This document shows, piece by piece, positions 25,654-34,014 of a stretch of DNA of 64,000 nt. A model generated the notes under the pieces. The model saw nothing but the letters and a program-made list of their open reading frames with translations. It was not told the DNA's origin and searched no databases. The position numbers were made by a program, and so were the translations under genes. Numbering within the stretch: the first letter of the stretch is position 1; each line of letters starts with the position of its first letter. The DNA comes from F1-60-MAGs104 sp964355975 (GTDB lineage Bacteria > Planctomycetota > Phycisphaerae > Phycisphaerales > SM1A02). The DNA lies in contig CAYHFW010000001.1 of assembly GCA_964355975.1 (NCBI GenBank), positions 62,001 through 126,000 on the forward strand. Direction: 5' to 3'.

Positions 25654-28245
25654 TCACTCGTCGTGAACTGCCTCGGTCGTGTACTCGTGCTGCGCATCGC
25701 CGCTCGCTTCGCCCGCTTCGATCGCTTTCATCCGGGCCCAGTCTTCGCTCGTGATCAAGACCTCGCGCGCGACTGATCCCTTGTGGTCTGAAAGGATTCC
25801 TGCCACCGACATTTGGTCGACGAGTCGCGAGGCGCGCCCGTAACCGATGGCGAGTCGACGCTGTAAGAGGCTCACAGATCCGCGCCCAGTTTCGATCAAA
25901 ATGTCGACCGCTTTGTCGAACATTGGATCGCGCTCGTTGGGGTCGATCTCGGCTCCTTCGACAGCATTGCCTTGCGCAGAACTCTTTACTGCGAGCAGAC
26001 TTCGCTCAAAACTCGGCGCGGCGACATCCTTGAGGAATGTCACGACTCGGCGGGTCTCAGCGTCGGTCACAAGCGTGCCCTGGCAGCGGCGAAGTTCGCC
26101 ACTTCCAGATGGCGTCACGACCATCATGTCGCCCTGTCCGAGCAAGAGTTCGGCACCCTTCTGGTCGAGCACGATGCGGCTGTCCATTCCGCTGGCGACC
26201 TTGAAGCCGATGCGGCAGGGCATGTTCGCCTTGATGAGTCCCGTGACGACATTGGCCTGTGGACGCTGGGTCGCAAGCACCAAGTGAATGCCGACGGCGC
26301 GCGCCTTCTGCGCGATGCGCACGATATGGGTCTCGACTTCCTTGTTGGTCAACATGAGATCGGCAAGCTCGTCGATCACGAAGACCATGTACGGCAGTTT
26401 CTTTGGAATGCGCGCCTTCGCAACGTCATCTTCGGGCTTGAGTCGGGCGAAGAGTTCTTCTTCGCCCAGGGCGTTGTATCCCGCGATGTCACGCACTTCG
26501 GTCGAGCGGAAAAGTTCGTAGCGCTCTTCCATCTTTCCGACGGTCCATTCAAGGATGCCAGCCGCCTGGTTCATGTCGGTCACCACTGGCGCCATGAGAT
26601 GCGGAATGTTCGCAAATTGGCTCATTTCAACCATTTTTGGATCAACCAGCACCAACTTCAACTCATCTGGTCGCTTGGTGTAGATCCAACTCATGATGAT
26701 GCTGTTCATGCAGACCGACTTGCCCGATCCAGTCGTTCCGGCGATGAGAACGTGCGGCATCTTGGTGAGATCGAGAACGAGCGGCTCGCCCGAGCTGTCT
26801 TTGCCGAGGAACATGGGAAGGCGCATCCCCTCGGCATGCCCGCTCGACATGAGTTCCTTCATCCGAACCTTTTCCTTCTGACGATTGGGAACTTCGATTC
26901 CAACGGCGGTCTTGCCAGCCATGTTGGCGATGATGCGAATGTTGGGGGCTCCCAATGTGCGGGCGATGTCCTTGGCAATCGTCTCGAGCCGTGCGACGCG
27001 CGTTCCGGGCGCGAGCTCGACCGAATAGAGCGTGACTACTGGACCGCTCTCGATGCCGACGACCTCGCCATCGAGTTGGTAGGTGCGCAGGGCCTCTGTG
27101 AGAACTCCAGCCTGCTCGCGCACGAATGACTCCATGCGCTGCGAGAAGTTCTCTTCAGGATCTTCAAGCATGTCGAGCGTCGGAAACTTGTATCCCGTGT
27201 AATCGACTTCTCTCGGAATGTCCTCGTCGCGCGCAACGACCTTGTTCACACCCGCCATGCGCACTGGCATGCGTGCGATGCGTTCTCTGAGCTGTTCGGC
27301 AGTCAGCGCAGGGGGGGCAACTGGCTCGATTTGTGCTGTTTCTTCGCTGTTTTCGCCATCCGAGTCATCGTCTGATGTGTACGCATCGCCGACCTCCTCG
27401 TCGGCATCAGCCTCGGCCACAACTCCGCGACTCGCCGCCGCCGCCGCTTGGCGCCCTTCACGCACCAAGCGACGACGACGTTCGAGCGCACTCTCCTCAA
27501 TTTCCTTTTCGTCCTCACAATCCGCCCCATCATCTGACAACGCACCACCTGCAACAGCTGGTTGCAGTCGAGTCGCGCCCCGACCTGTGAACAGTCGGCC
27601 CATGACGCCTCGATAATCGAAATCCCAAACTGGATCGAGTGCGCGCACGGCTTTGACAAGCGCACCCGGGAGAGCCATCACAACTTCATCAATCGCAACT
27701 GTGAAACCAATCAAACATCCGCACAAGACGATGATGCTCGAGCCAATAGGGCCAAATCGCCCCCAAACTTGGTCGGCCATCCATCCTGGAACGAGTCCCG
27801 CCTCGGCGCCTGCAAGCGATCCCATGTGTGGAAACCAGAGCGCATGCAGCGTCGAAAGTGAAAACATCGCGATCACCGCACCGAGCGAACGCACGATGGG
27901 GTGGGGGATCGCTCGCCCTGATGCCACGACTCCCAGCGCGTAGGCCCCGCAGAGCACGGGCACCCAGACGCCGAATCCGAGTCCTTCATAGAGCCCGTAG
28001 GCGAGCACTGCGCCGACCCGTCCACCAAGATTGGACGGCGGATCGAGTTGCACTGCGACCGTGTGACTCGGCCAATCAACGCTCGAGAAACTCACGAGCG
28101 ATGTTGCGACGTACACCCAAAGGGCGGCGGCGGCGAGCCAGATGATCTTGCTGGTCACGGATGCGGGAGGAAGAATGCCCGAGTTCGTGCTCGGGCGTGC
28201 GATAGCCGTTGGCGACTTCTTTGCCATAGGGTCAATCATCGGCAT
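25654..28245 (-). CDS. ftsK: DNA translocase FtsK/SpoIIIE
   Basis: 863 residues. The N-terminal third has about four to five membrane helices (roughly 30-190) and an acidic linker. The motor domain has the P-loop IAGTTGSGKSV (about 510) and the Walker B-like KLVLVDPKMVEMS. The conserved LATQRPQANVVTGLIKANMPCRI follows, and a C-terminal winged-helix gamma-type domain (RRLAIGYGRASRLVDQM) recognises polar KOPS-like sites. FtsK pumps DNA through the closing septum and activates XerCD dimer resolution. It is divergent from the dehydratase gene with about 35 bp between starts. Alternative starts are MIDPMAKK and MAKKSP. Confidence 0.94.
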   Translation of the reverse strand: MPMIDPMAKKSPTAIARPSTNSGILPPASVTSKIIWLAAAALWVYVATSLVSFSSVDWPSHTVAVQLDPPSNLGGRVGAVLAYGLYEGLGFGVWVPVLCGAYALGVVASGRAIPHPIVRSLGAVIAMFSLSTLHALWFPHMGSLAGAEAGLVPGWMADQVWGRFGPIGSSIIVLCGCLIGFTVAIDEVVMALPGALVKAVRALDPVWDFDYRGVMGRLFTGRGATRLQPAVAGGALSDDGADCEDEKEIEESALERRRRLVREGRQAAAAASRGVVAEADADEEVGDAYTSDDDSDGENSEETAQIEPVAPPALTAEQLRERIARMPVRMAGVNKVVARDEDIPREVDYTGYKFPTLDMLEDPEENFSQRMESFVREQAGVLTEALRTYQLDGEVVGIESGPVVTLYSVELAPGTRVARLETIAKDIARTLGAPNIRIIANMAGKTAVGIEVPNRQKEKVRMKELMSSGHAEGMRLPMFLGKDSSGEPLVLDLTKMPHVLIAGTTGSGKSVCMNSIIMSWIYTKRPDELKLVLVDPKMVEMSQFANIPHLMAPVVTDMNQAAGILEWTVGKMEERYELFRSTEVRDIAGYNALGEEELFARLKPEDDVAKARIPKKLPYMVFVIDELADLMLTNKEVETHIVRIAQKARAVGIHLVLATQRPQANVVTGLIKANMPCRIGFKVASGMDSRIVLDQKGAELLLGQGDMMVVTPSGSGELRRCQGTLVTDAETRRVVTFLKDVAAPSFERSLLAVKSSAQGNAVEGAEIDPNERDPMFDKAVDILIETGRGSVSLLQRRLAIGYGRASRLVDQMSVAGILSDHKGSVAREVLITSEDWARMKAIEAGEASGDAQHEYTTEAVHDE

Positions 28246-28280
28246 GACAGAGTTCGCCGAATCAATTACCCTTGCGAAAC

Positions 28281-28715
28281 ATGCATTTTCGCCTCGTCGA
28301 TCAAATCCTCGAATGCACCCCAGAGCGGGCGGTGACAGTGAAAAGCGTGACGTTGGCCGAGGAATATCTGCAAGATCACTTTCCGGGGTTTCATGTGCTG
28401 CCGGGGGTGTTCATGCTCGAAGCGCTCGTGCAGAGCGCTCGATTAGTGCTCGAGGCGCGCGACCGCACAAGAACTGGTGTACCGAGGCGGATGGTTCTCG
28501 GCGGAGTGCGTGCTTTGAAGTACGGAATGTTCGTTCGACCTGGCGAGGCGCTGCGCAGCGAAGTCACGATCGACAAAGAAACAGAAGAAGGAAGCGTTGT
28601 CTTCCGCGGAAGCGCGACGGTGATTCGGGTGGCATCGGCATCGGCTTCGACTTCGACTGATACGGCGGTCAGCGGACGCTTTACTATGCGTCCAGTACGG
28701 ATGCTTCAACTGTGA
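28281..28715 (+). CDS. FabZ-like hotdog dehydratase
   Basis: 144 residues of the hotdog fold. The active-site region DHFPGFHVLPGVFMLEALVQ holds the catalytic His (H33) and Glu (E47) as in 3-hydroxyacyl-ACP dehydratases. The C-terminus carries a Ser/Ala/Thr-rich stretch. It is followed immediately by an acyl carrier protein gene and a second FabZ-like gene, so it probably acts on ACP-bound acyl chains. Whether this serves housekeeping or a specialised lipid is not evident. ATG 28281 starts at the conserved MHFRLVDQI. Confidence 0.85.
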   Translation: MHFRLVDQILECTPERAVTVKSVTLAEEYLQDHFPGFHVLPGVFMLEALVQSARLVLEARDRTRTGVPRRMVLGGVRALKYGMFVRPGEALRSEVTIDKETEEGSVVFRGSATVIRVASASASTSTDTAVSGRFTMRPVRMLQL

Positions 28716-28728
28716 CAGGAGGTTCACT

Positions 28729-29127
28729 TTGTCAATGAGTCAACAAGACATTTTCACCAAGGTTCAGGGAGTTCTCGTCGATGCGCTGGGGGTCGACGAC
28801 GATGAAGTCACGCCAACGGCGCGGCTCACGACTGATCTGCACGCAGAGTCGATCGACTTTCTCGACATCGTCTTCAGAATCGAGAAGGCCTTCGGATTCA
28901 AGATTGGTCAAGGAGAGTTGTTTCCTGACAACATCAATGATCCGAAGTATGTGCAAGATGGCGTCGTCAACGCCGCTGGGTTGGCGCTCCTGAGAGAGAA
29001 GATGCCGCACGTTGACTTCACTGCATTCGCAGCTGATCCGAAGCTTGAGAAGGTTTCAGAGGTCTTCACTGTGACGAGTCTTGTGAACTTCGTGCAGGGC
29101 AAGTTGGCCGCAAGCGCGAATGCGTGA
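28729..29127 (+). CDS. Acyl carrier protein (long form)
   Basis: 132 residues, longer than the usual 75-80 residues. The phosphopantetheine site is in DLHAESIDFLDIVFRIEKAFG with Ser41; DSLD-type motifs here read ESIDFLD. The extra C-terminal half (about 80-132) has no clear match. A consensus AGGAGG (28717-28722) is six bases before TTG 28729 and twelve before ATG 28735, which favours the TTG start. Flanked by two FabZ-like dehydratases. Confidence 0.87.
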   Translation: MSMSQQDIFTKVQGVLVDALGVDDDEVTPTARLTTDLHAESIDFLDIVFRIEKAFGFKIGQGELFPDNINDPKYVQDGVVNAAGLALLREKMPHVDFTAFAADPKLEKVSEVFTVTSLVNFVQGKLAASANA

Positions 29128-29143
29128 TCGGCAGCGGTGACCC

Positions 29144-29650
29144 ATGCGCTGGCTCTGGATTGACGCGATTCTCTTGCACGAGCCCAACACGCGGCTTGTT
29201 GCGATCAAGAATGTCTCGCTTGCAGAAGATCATTTGCACCAGCATTTCGATGAGGGTGCCGATGGTCCAGCGCAACCGATGATGCCCGCGAGTTTGATGC
29301 TCGAAGGGATGGCGCAAACCGCTGGAATTCTCGTTGGAAGTGTGCGGCAGTTCAAAGAGAAGGTGATTTTGGCGAAGGTCACCGAAGCACTGTTCGAGAG
29401 CGATGTCTTTCCTGGTCAGTCGATCCGCTACGACGCGACGATCGAGCGCATTGATGACATGGGAGCATCGACCAAAGGAACGATCAGCAGGTTTGATCAC
29501 CGAGGCGGTGGATGGATCGACATCGGTCGCACAGAGATCATTTTTAGTCACGTCGATCAGAATCGCGCGGGACTCGACTTGCCAGAGCACAACTTTGTCT
29601 TCGGCGAGAATTTCAGAGCGATTCTTGGCGGATTGCTGCCCAAGAGTTGA
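29144..29650 (+). CDS. FabZ-like hotdog dehydratase, second copy
   Basis: 168 residues with the hotdog active-site pattern HQHFDEGADGPAQPMMPASLMLEGMAQ. H34 and E54 are the presumed catalytic pair, with an insertion between them compared with ordinary FabZ. It is only distantly similar to the copy at 28281, so the two probably act on different chain types or form a heteromer (inference). It starts 16 bp after the ACP gene and is in the same direction. Confidence 0.83.
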   Translation: MRWLWIDAILLHEPNTRLVAIKNVSLAEDHLHQHFDEGADGPAQPMMPASLMLEGMAQTAGILVGSVRQFKEKVILAKVTEALFESDVFPGQSIRYDATIERIDDMGASTKGTISRFDHRGGGWIDIGRTEIIFSHVDQNRAGLDLPEHNFVFGENFRAILGGLLPKS

Positions 29651-29692
29651 GGCGCGGCGCGCGCATTCGTTGCGCATTGGGTGGGCATTACG

Positions 29693-31090
29693 ATGCCTGC
29701 CATGTCCACAACAACTCTGCCAGCTGCGTCGATGATCATTCGCAATCCAGCAACTGGTGACGTCGCCGGAACGGTGATCGCAACGCCAGTCGCAGAGATT
29801 GATGCGGTCGTCGCGCGCGCGCGCGCGGCGCAACCAGCGTGGGCGGCGCTCGGGCTCGATGAGCGTGCTGCGCGCATCAAGAGCGCGATTGTTGCGCTCA
29901 AGCGCGAAGGTGCAACCATGGGCGCGCTCGCATGCAGTGAGATGGGAAAGCCACTGAAGGAAGCTGTGGGCGAGGCCGAATACTCGGTCAGCGAACTCGC
30001 TGCTGACATCGATGAAGTTGTCGCGGCTCTGCGCGAAGAAATTCTCGAAGATGAGAAGACTTCGACGCGGTTGGTGTTTGATGCGCTCGGAGTCGCTGCG
30101 GTCATCACTCCGTGGAACTTTCCGATTCTCATGCCCGCGCAATCGGTCATGCCTGCACTGATTGCGGGCAACACCGTCGTGATGAAACCAAGCGAAATCT
30201 CGCCGCTCTCGGCAGCGGCGTGGGCGAAGTGCCTCATCGATGTGCTGCCGCCGGGGGTGCTTCAGGTCATCCACGGCGATGGCGTTCAGGGCAGCGCGCT
30301 CGTGCGCAGCGCGGTCGATCTGGTCATTTTCACGGGTAGCCGCGCGACTGGCGCCGCAATCATGCGCGATGCGGCGAGCGGATTGAAGCGGCTCATTCTT
30401 GAACTCGGCGGAAAGGATCCGCTGATCGTGCTTGAAGATGCAGATGTCAAAGCGGCCGCAGCATTCGCAGTGCGCAATTCATTTCGCAATGCGGGGCAGG
30501 TCTGCGTCAGCACCGAGCGCATCTATGTCGCTGACAAGATCGCCGATGCGTTCGTCGATGCAGTCGTCGCGGGGGCGCGTGCGATGAAGCAAGGCGATGG
30601 CGTGTTCGAGACAACAGAGATTGGTCCGATGGCGAGCGCGCGGCAGAAGAAAATCGTCATGGATCAATTGCACGCAGCAATCAAAGATGGCGCGAAGTGT
30701 CTCGTGGGCGAAGTCGACGGCGGCGCGGCGAGCAGCGGAAATTTCATCCGTCCAACGGTGCTTGTCGGTGTGACGCATGCGATGTCGATCATGCGTGATG
30801 AGACATTCGGACCCATCGCCTCGATCATGCGCGTGAAGAACGACGACGAAGCAGTCGCGCTTGCCAATGACACGCCGTACGGGCTCGGCGCGGCAGTATT
30901 CGGATCGCAAGCGCGCGCGACGCGCGTCGCAGATCAACTCACCGCGGGGATGGTCGGCATCAACCGCGGATGCGGCGGCGCAGCGGGAAGTCCGTGGGTC
31001 GGCGCACGGCAATCAGGCCTCGGGTTCCACAGCGGCAAGTATGGACATCGCCAGTTCGCGCAAGTGCGCGCGGTCAGCCGCGCGAAGTGA
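29693..31090 (+). CDS. NAD(P)-dependent aldehyde dehydrogenase (succinate-semialdehyde type)
   Basis: About 465 residues. Family motifs: VITPWNFPI and the NAD-binding MKPSE. LELGGKDPLIV holds the general-base Glu (about E237) and NAGQVCVSTERI the catalytic Cys (about C271). RDETFGPIASI is near the end. The overall length and the short form of the C-terminus fit succinate-semialdehyde or similar dehydrogenases, but the substrate cannot be fixed. GTG 29681 and ATG 29702 are other possible starts. It may be read from the ACP cluster, 42 bp upstream. Confidence 0.88.
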   Translation: MPAMSTTTLPAASMIIRNPATGDVAGTVIATPVAEIDAVVARARAAQPAWAALGLDERAARIKSAIVALKREGATMGALACSEMGKPLKEAVGEAEYSVSELAADIDEVVAALREEILEDEKTSTRLVFDALGVAAVITPWNFPILMPAQSVMPALIAGNTVVMKPSEISPLSAAAWAKCLIDVLPPGVLQVIHGDGVQGSALVRSAVDLVIFTGSRATGAAIMRDAASGLKRLILELGGKDPLIVLEDADVKAAAAFAVRNSFRNAGQVCVSTERIYVADKIADAFVDAVVAGARAMKQGDGVFETTEIGPMASARQKKIVMDQLHAAIKDGAKCLVGEVDGGAASSGNFIRPTVLVGVTHAMSIMRDETFGPIASIMRVKNDDEAVALANDTPYGLGAAVFGSQARATRVADQLTAGMVGINRGCGGAAGSPWVGARQSGLGFHSGKYGHRQFAQVRAVSRAK

Positions 31091-31941
31091 TGTGGGCAAA
31101 CGCCGAGTTTGTGCGAAGTCCCAGCTTCGCATCCGATGAGTTGGTGTACTTCCCGCGGTGCCGACTTGCCGAGCACATGATTCTCGTCGATGCAAAAACC
31201 CGTATCGTGCGCTCCGTGAGAACAAAACGGCAGCCCCTTGTCTGTCAGTTTCTTGAGCATGCTTCAAGCAAAGTCCTAGAGGAGTACGGAAGTCACCTTC
31301 GGAGCGAAGTCGGCCGATCGCACGGGGTTTACTCCCTGTACAAGCGAGATCGACTCTATTACGTTGGGCTGGCGTCAAACCTCCGCGGCCGTCTTGACCA
31401 ACATCTGCGGGATCGGCACAAGGGGTTGTGGGATAATTTCAGCGTCTACCTCACGCTTGAGAGTGGCTTCATGAAGGAACTCGAATCGCTTGTGTTGCGG
31501 ATCGCAGAACCAAAGGGCAACAAGCAACGCGGGAAGTTCGCAAGGGCACAGAGCCTGCTGAAAACGCTCAAGCATCGCATCAAGAGTGAACAAGAGAGCG
31601 AACGGAATGACCTTTTCGCGAAACACATTTGTAAGCCGCGCAGAGATGCGGCTCGAGGCTCCGTTCGCAAGGGCAGGGGTAAGAAGAAAGTGCGTGCAGC
31701 GATCCTTGCAAGTTTCGCTGGACACCCCAAGACTCTGCGTAGGCGGTTCAAAGGAAAGAATTACACGGCCCACGTTCGTCGTGATGGGACAATCAGAGTT
31801 CGCGGAATTGCTGGCCGATTCAATTCTCCGTCACTCGCGGCGATGGCCATTTCTCGAAGACCGATGAACGGTTGGACTTTTTGGAATTACCAGCAAGCGC
31901 CAGGCAAGTGGGGTTCACTGAATGCACTTCGGCATCGGTAG
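31090..31941 (+). CDS. GIY-YIG nuclease domain protein with C-terminal RAMA-like domain
   Basis: 283 residues. The GIY-YIG core spans about 78-145: GVYSLY (79-84), YYVGLASNLRGRLDQH (90-105), a glutamate in MKELESLVLR (E132) and an Asn at EPKGNKQ. The last 60 residues match the RAMA (restriction/methylase-associated) pattern: a GKNYTAHV strand, FNSPSLAAMAI, NGWTFWNYQ and a final 'W-G-S-L-x-x-L-R'. A basic linker joins them. ATG 31090 overlaps the preceding stop (TGATG). Such fusions are usually accessory or defence-related (inference). The catalytic set looks complete. Confidence 0.75.
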   Translation: MWANAEFVRSPSFASDELVYFPRCRLAEHMILVDAKTRIVRSVRTKRQPLVCQFLEHASSKVLEEYGSHLRSEVGRSHGVYSLYKRDRLYYVGLASNLRGRLDQHLRDRHKGLWDNFSVYLTLESGFMKELESLVLRIAEPKGNKQRGKFARAQSLLKTLKHRIKSEQESERNDLFAKHICKPRRDAARGSVRKGRGKKKVRAAILASFAGHPKTLRRRFKGKNYTAHVRRDGTIRVRGIAGRFNSPSLAAMAISRRPMNGWTFWNYQQAPGKWGSLNALRHR

Positions 31942-32089
31942 AAGCCGTGCGCACCTATGGCGCACTGACTCCCAGAAGAAAGCCTGCGCACGCCCACGCT
32001 GGCAGAGTGGACCAACAGAAGCGGCCGCTCAAACTCGCTTGCCGTTCTTCACGAGCGCGCCCCCGCGACGTTGAATCGAAAGGAGGGGG

Positions 32090-32234
32090 CGAAATCGGTG
32101 GCAGCGATCTCGCTGTCATGCTCGCGATCTGGGGAGTTCCAAATCCTGTCATCGGAGATATCACAGGCGACAACCAAGTCGATGGGCAAGACCTCGCTCA
32201 GATGCTTGCTAGATGGGGGCCAATTCTTCCGTGA
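32090..32234 (+). pseudogene. Orphan dockerin-like C-terminal remnant of a secreted protein
   Basis: The frame encodes GGSDLAVMLAIWGVPNP and then DITGDNQVDGQDLAQMLARWG before a stop. This is the same paired EF-hand-like tail that ends the propeller protein at 5119-6807. No signal peptide, blade or other domain precedes it; the upstream frame is Arg-rich and looks non-coding. It is probably the 3' stump of a deleted or disrupted secreted-protein gene, perhaps removed when the GIY-YIG gene arrived (inference). Confidence 0.6.
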
Positions 32235-32432
32235 CGCGGCGTTCTTGTTGGGCAGCAGGTTGATGCCTGCGAGAAGAGATCAACAAGAATCTCGTGCAGC
32301 GCACGGACGGCTTTGCTGACGCGATGCGTCGGGGAGAAACGTGTTTCAGTGCCGCCCTTGGCGCACGCCGCCGCCACCGCAGGAAGTCGCGCATCGCGGT
32401 GATGCAGAAGTGGGAACACCCTCTCACCAACC

Positions 32433-32477
32433 AAAAAAAAGAGGCCCCGCTCGGGGAGGCAGGTCCGATGCGGGGCC
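32433..32477 (-). terminator. Intrinsic terminator for leftward transcription
   Basis: Read on the minus strand, GGCCCCGC and GCGGGGCC form an exact 8-bp stem around a 19-base loop, directly followed by TCTTTTTTTT. This is a strong rho-independent shape. No recognised minus-strand gene ends here, so it implies an unrecognised short transcript to its right (32478-32660). Confidence 0.65.
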
Positions 32478-32640
32478 GATCCAGGGTTGTTCGTGGGACG
32501 AACGAGTGGTTCGTTGTCCCTTCATGCCTCCTCAGTCGGTCACTTCAACGACTGCATAGACAATGTGGGTTTCGCGCTCGATCGCTGCAAGCCAAGTCGG
32601 CAAGAATCGCAAAGTTTTTTGTGGGGCGGGGCATTCGGGG
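32478..32640 (-). other. Possible short leftward transcript (small RNA or leader-peptide unit)
   Basis: This interval sits between coaD (rightward) and a strong leftward terminator. On the minus strand it holds a short frame ending IERETHIVYAVVEVTD, then GAGGAGG, then an imperfect hairpin built from GGGACAACGAAC and CGTTCGTCCC. The GAGGAGG is only one base from the next ATG, which is too close for normal initiation there. No known RNA family was recognised. A small RNA or attenuator-like unit is a guess from the terminator. Confidence 0.25.
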
Positions 32641-32670
32641 CGGCGAATTCAACTCCCTACACTTGCCTGC

Positions 32671-33243
32671 ATGAGTGGTAGCGCGTCACGACATCACCTT
32701 GCGATTTACCCCGGATCGTTCGATCCAGTCACCCTCGGCCACCTCGATGTGCTCGCGCGCGCGCGAAGACTTTTTGACGAAGTCATCATCGCGGTGGGGC
32801 GCAATCCAGATAAGCCAGACTTCTTTCCTGTCGAAGAGCGCGTTTCGCTGCTCGAGCCGCTGATCGAAGAACTTGTTCGAAGTGAGCCCGACGCTGCGCG
32901 TGTGCGCGTCGCCACATACTCGGGACTCACCGTTGATTTCGCGCGGTCAGTCGGCGCATCAGGCATCATTCGCGGCATTCGCAATGTCACCGATCTCGCT
33001 TCGGAATGCCAGCTCGCGATCACAAATCGCCAAGTTGCGGGCATCGAAACCGTCTTCGTTGTCACAGGCGAGTCGTTCGCTTTTCTCTCGTCGAGTCTCA
33101 TTCGACAGATCGCGGCATTCGGCGGATCGATGGACAAGTTGCGCCCGTTTGTGCCGCCGAATGTTGCGCAAGCCATCGGCGAAATGATGAAAGATCCCAA
33201 TCACTCACTCGCGCGACTCGCACTTGAGTCACAAGCCGACTAA
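32671..33243 (+). CDS. coaD: Pantetheine-phosphate adenylyltransferase
   Basis: 190 residues. The nucleotidyltransferase motif TLGH appears in YPGSFDPVTLGHLDVLARA (13-31), GIIRGIRNVTD matches the CoaD central motif, and SSSLIRQIA is the ISSTxIR motif. The enzyme adenylylates 4'-phosphopantetheine, the penultimate step to CoA. panB of the same pathway lies two genes downstream. ATG 32671 begins a normal-length protein; the frame upstream of it is not conserved-looking. Confidence 0.95.
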   Translation: MSGSASRHHLAIYPGSFDPVTLGHLDVLARARRLFDEVIIAVGRNPDKPDFFPVEERVSLLEPLIEELVRSEPDAARVRVATYSGLTVDFARSVGASGIIRGIRNVTDLASECQLAITNRQVAGIETVFVVTGESFAFLSSSLIRQIAAFGGSMDKLRPFVPPNVAQAIGEMMKDPNHSLARLALESQAD

Positions 33244-33264
33244 CACCGCGCGCCACCAAGAACT

Positions 33265-34014
33265 ATGTTGCGATTTCGAGTCATCTCCATCGGCACGCTC
33301 GGCAGCCATCCACTTTGGGGCGAGAAGGGTCTCGCACGCGAGGCGCACGCAACGACGACGCTCATCGAAGTGGGGGATCGCAAGATCATCGTCGATCCAT
33401 CGCTGCCACCAAACATCTTGTTGCCGCGCATGCAGTCGCGCACGAATGTGAAGCCCGACGAGATCACCGACGTCTTCTTGACGAGCAAGCATCCTGGCAA
33501 CTACCGCGGCATTTCGCTCTTTCAAAACGCCGAATGGTGGATGGCAGCAGCTGATCGCGAGGCGCTCGCCGCGGTGGGCGAAGAGGTCGAGCGTCTCAGC
33601 GAAGAGGACGCACTTCGGGCAGAGGACACGGACGATGAGGAGCGCGATGCCAAGACGCGCGGCGTGATCGATCTCGTGAAGTCGTCGCTCGAGATTGGGC
33701 GACGAATCAAAGACGCCCCCGATCACCTGGCCGCTGGAGTCGATCTCTTTCCGTTGCCTGGAGTCACTCCCGGAACCGCGGGACTCTTGCTCGCGGTTCC
33801 ATCGTCGACGATTCTTGTCACGGGTGATGCGATCGTGACCGAAGAGCACCTTGCGCAGGGACGTGTGACGACTCCGTGCGAAGACATCGAACTTGCGCAA
33901 GAGTCGTTTCGCGAGGCGATCGAGATCGCCGACGTCTTTGTGCTCGGTCGGGACAATGTCGTCTTCAATCCGATGCGCGGATCGTTCGGTCGTTTCATGA
34001 ATCCAAATGCATGA
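33265..34014 (+). CDS. Metallo-beta-lactamase-fold protein with degenerate metal site
   Basis: 249 residues with the layout of an MBL-fold hydrolase: TLIEVGDRKIIVDPS, DVFLTSKHPGNYRGI, LPGVTPGT and ILVTGDAIV. The metal motif normally HxHxDH reads SKHPGN here, and the next ligand His (PGHTPG) is Val. Only one His of the first motif and the Asp of TGD remain. It therefore probably lacks the usual dinuclear site and may be non-catalytic or regulatory (inference). A charged insertion spans about 105-135. It overlaps panB by 4 bp. Confidence 0.75.
   Translation: MLRFRVISIGTLGSHPLWGEKGLAREAHATTTLIEVGDRKIIVDPSLPPNILLPRMQSRTNVKPDEITDVFLTSKHPGNYRGISLFQNAEWWMAAADREALAAVGEEVERLSEEDALRAEDTDDEERDAKTRGVIDLVKSSLEIGRRIKDAPDHLAAGVDLFPLPGVTPGTAGLLLAVPSSTILVTGDAIVTEEHLAQGRVTTPCEDIELAQESFREAIEIADVFVLGRDNVVFNPMRGSFGRFMNPNA

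Noticed and set aside
32198..32434. A minus-strand frame with KAVRALHEILVDLFSQ
   Set aside because: It looks protein-like for about 20 residues only, lacks a start signal and lies left of a leftward terminator; not supported as a gene.
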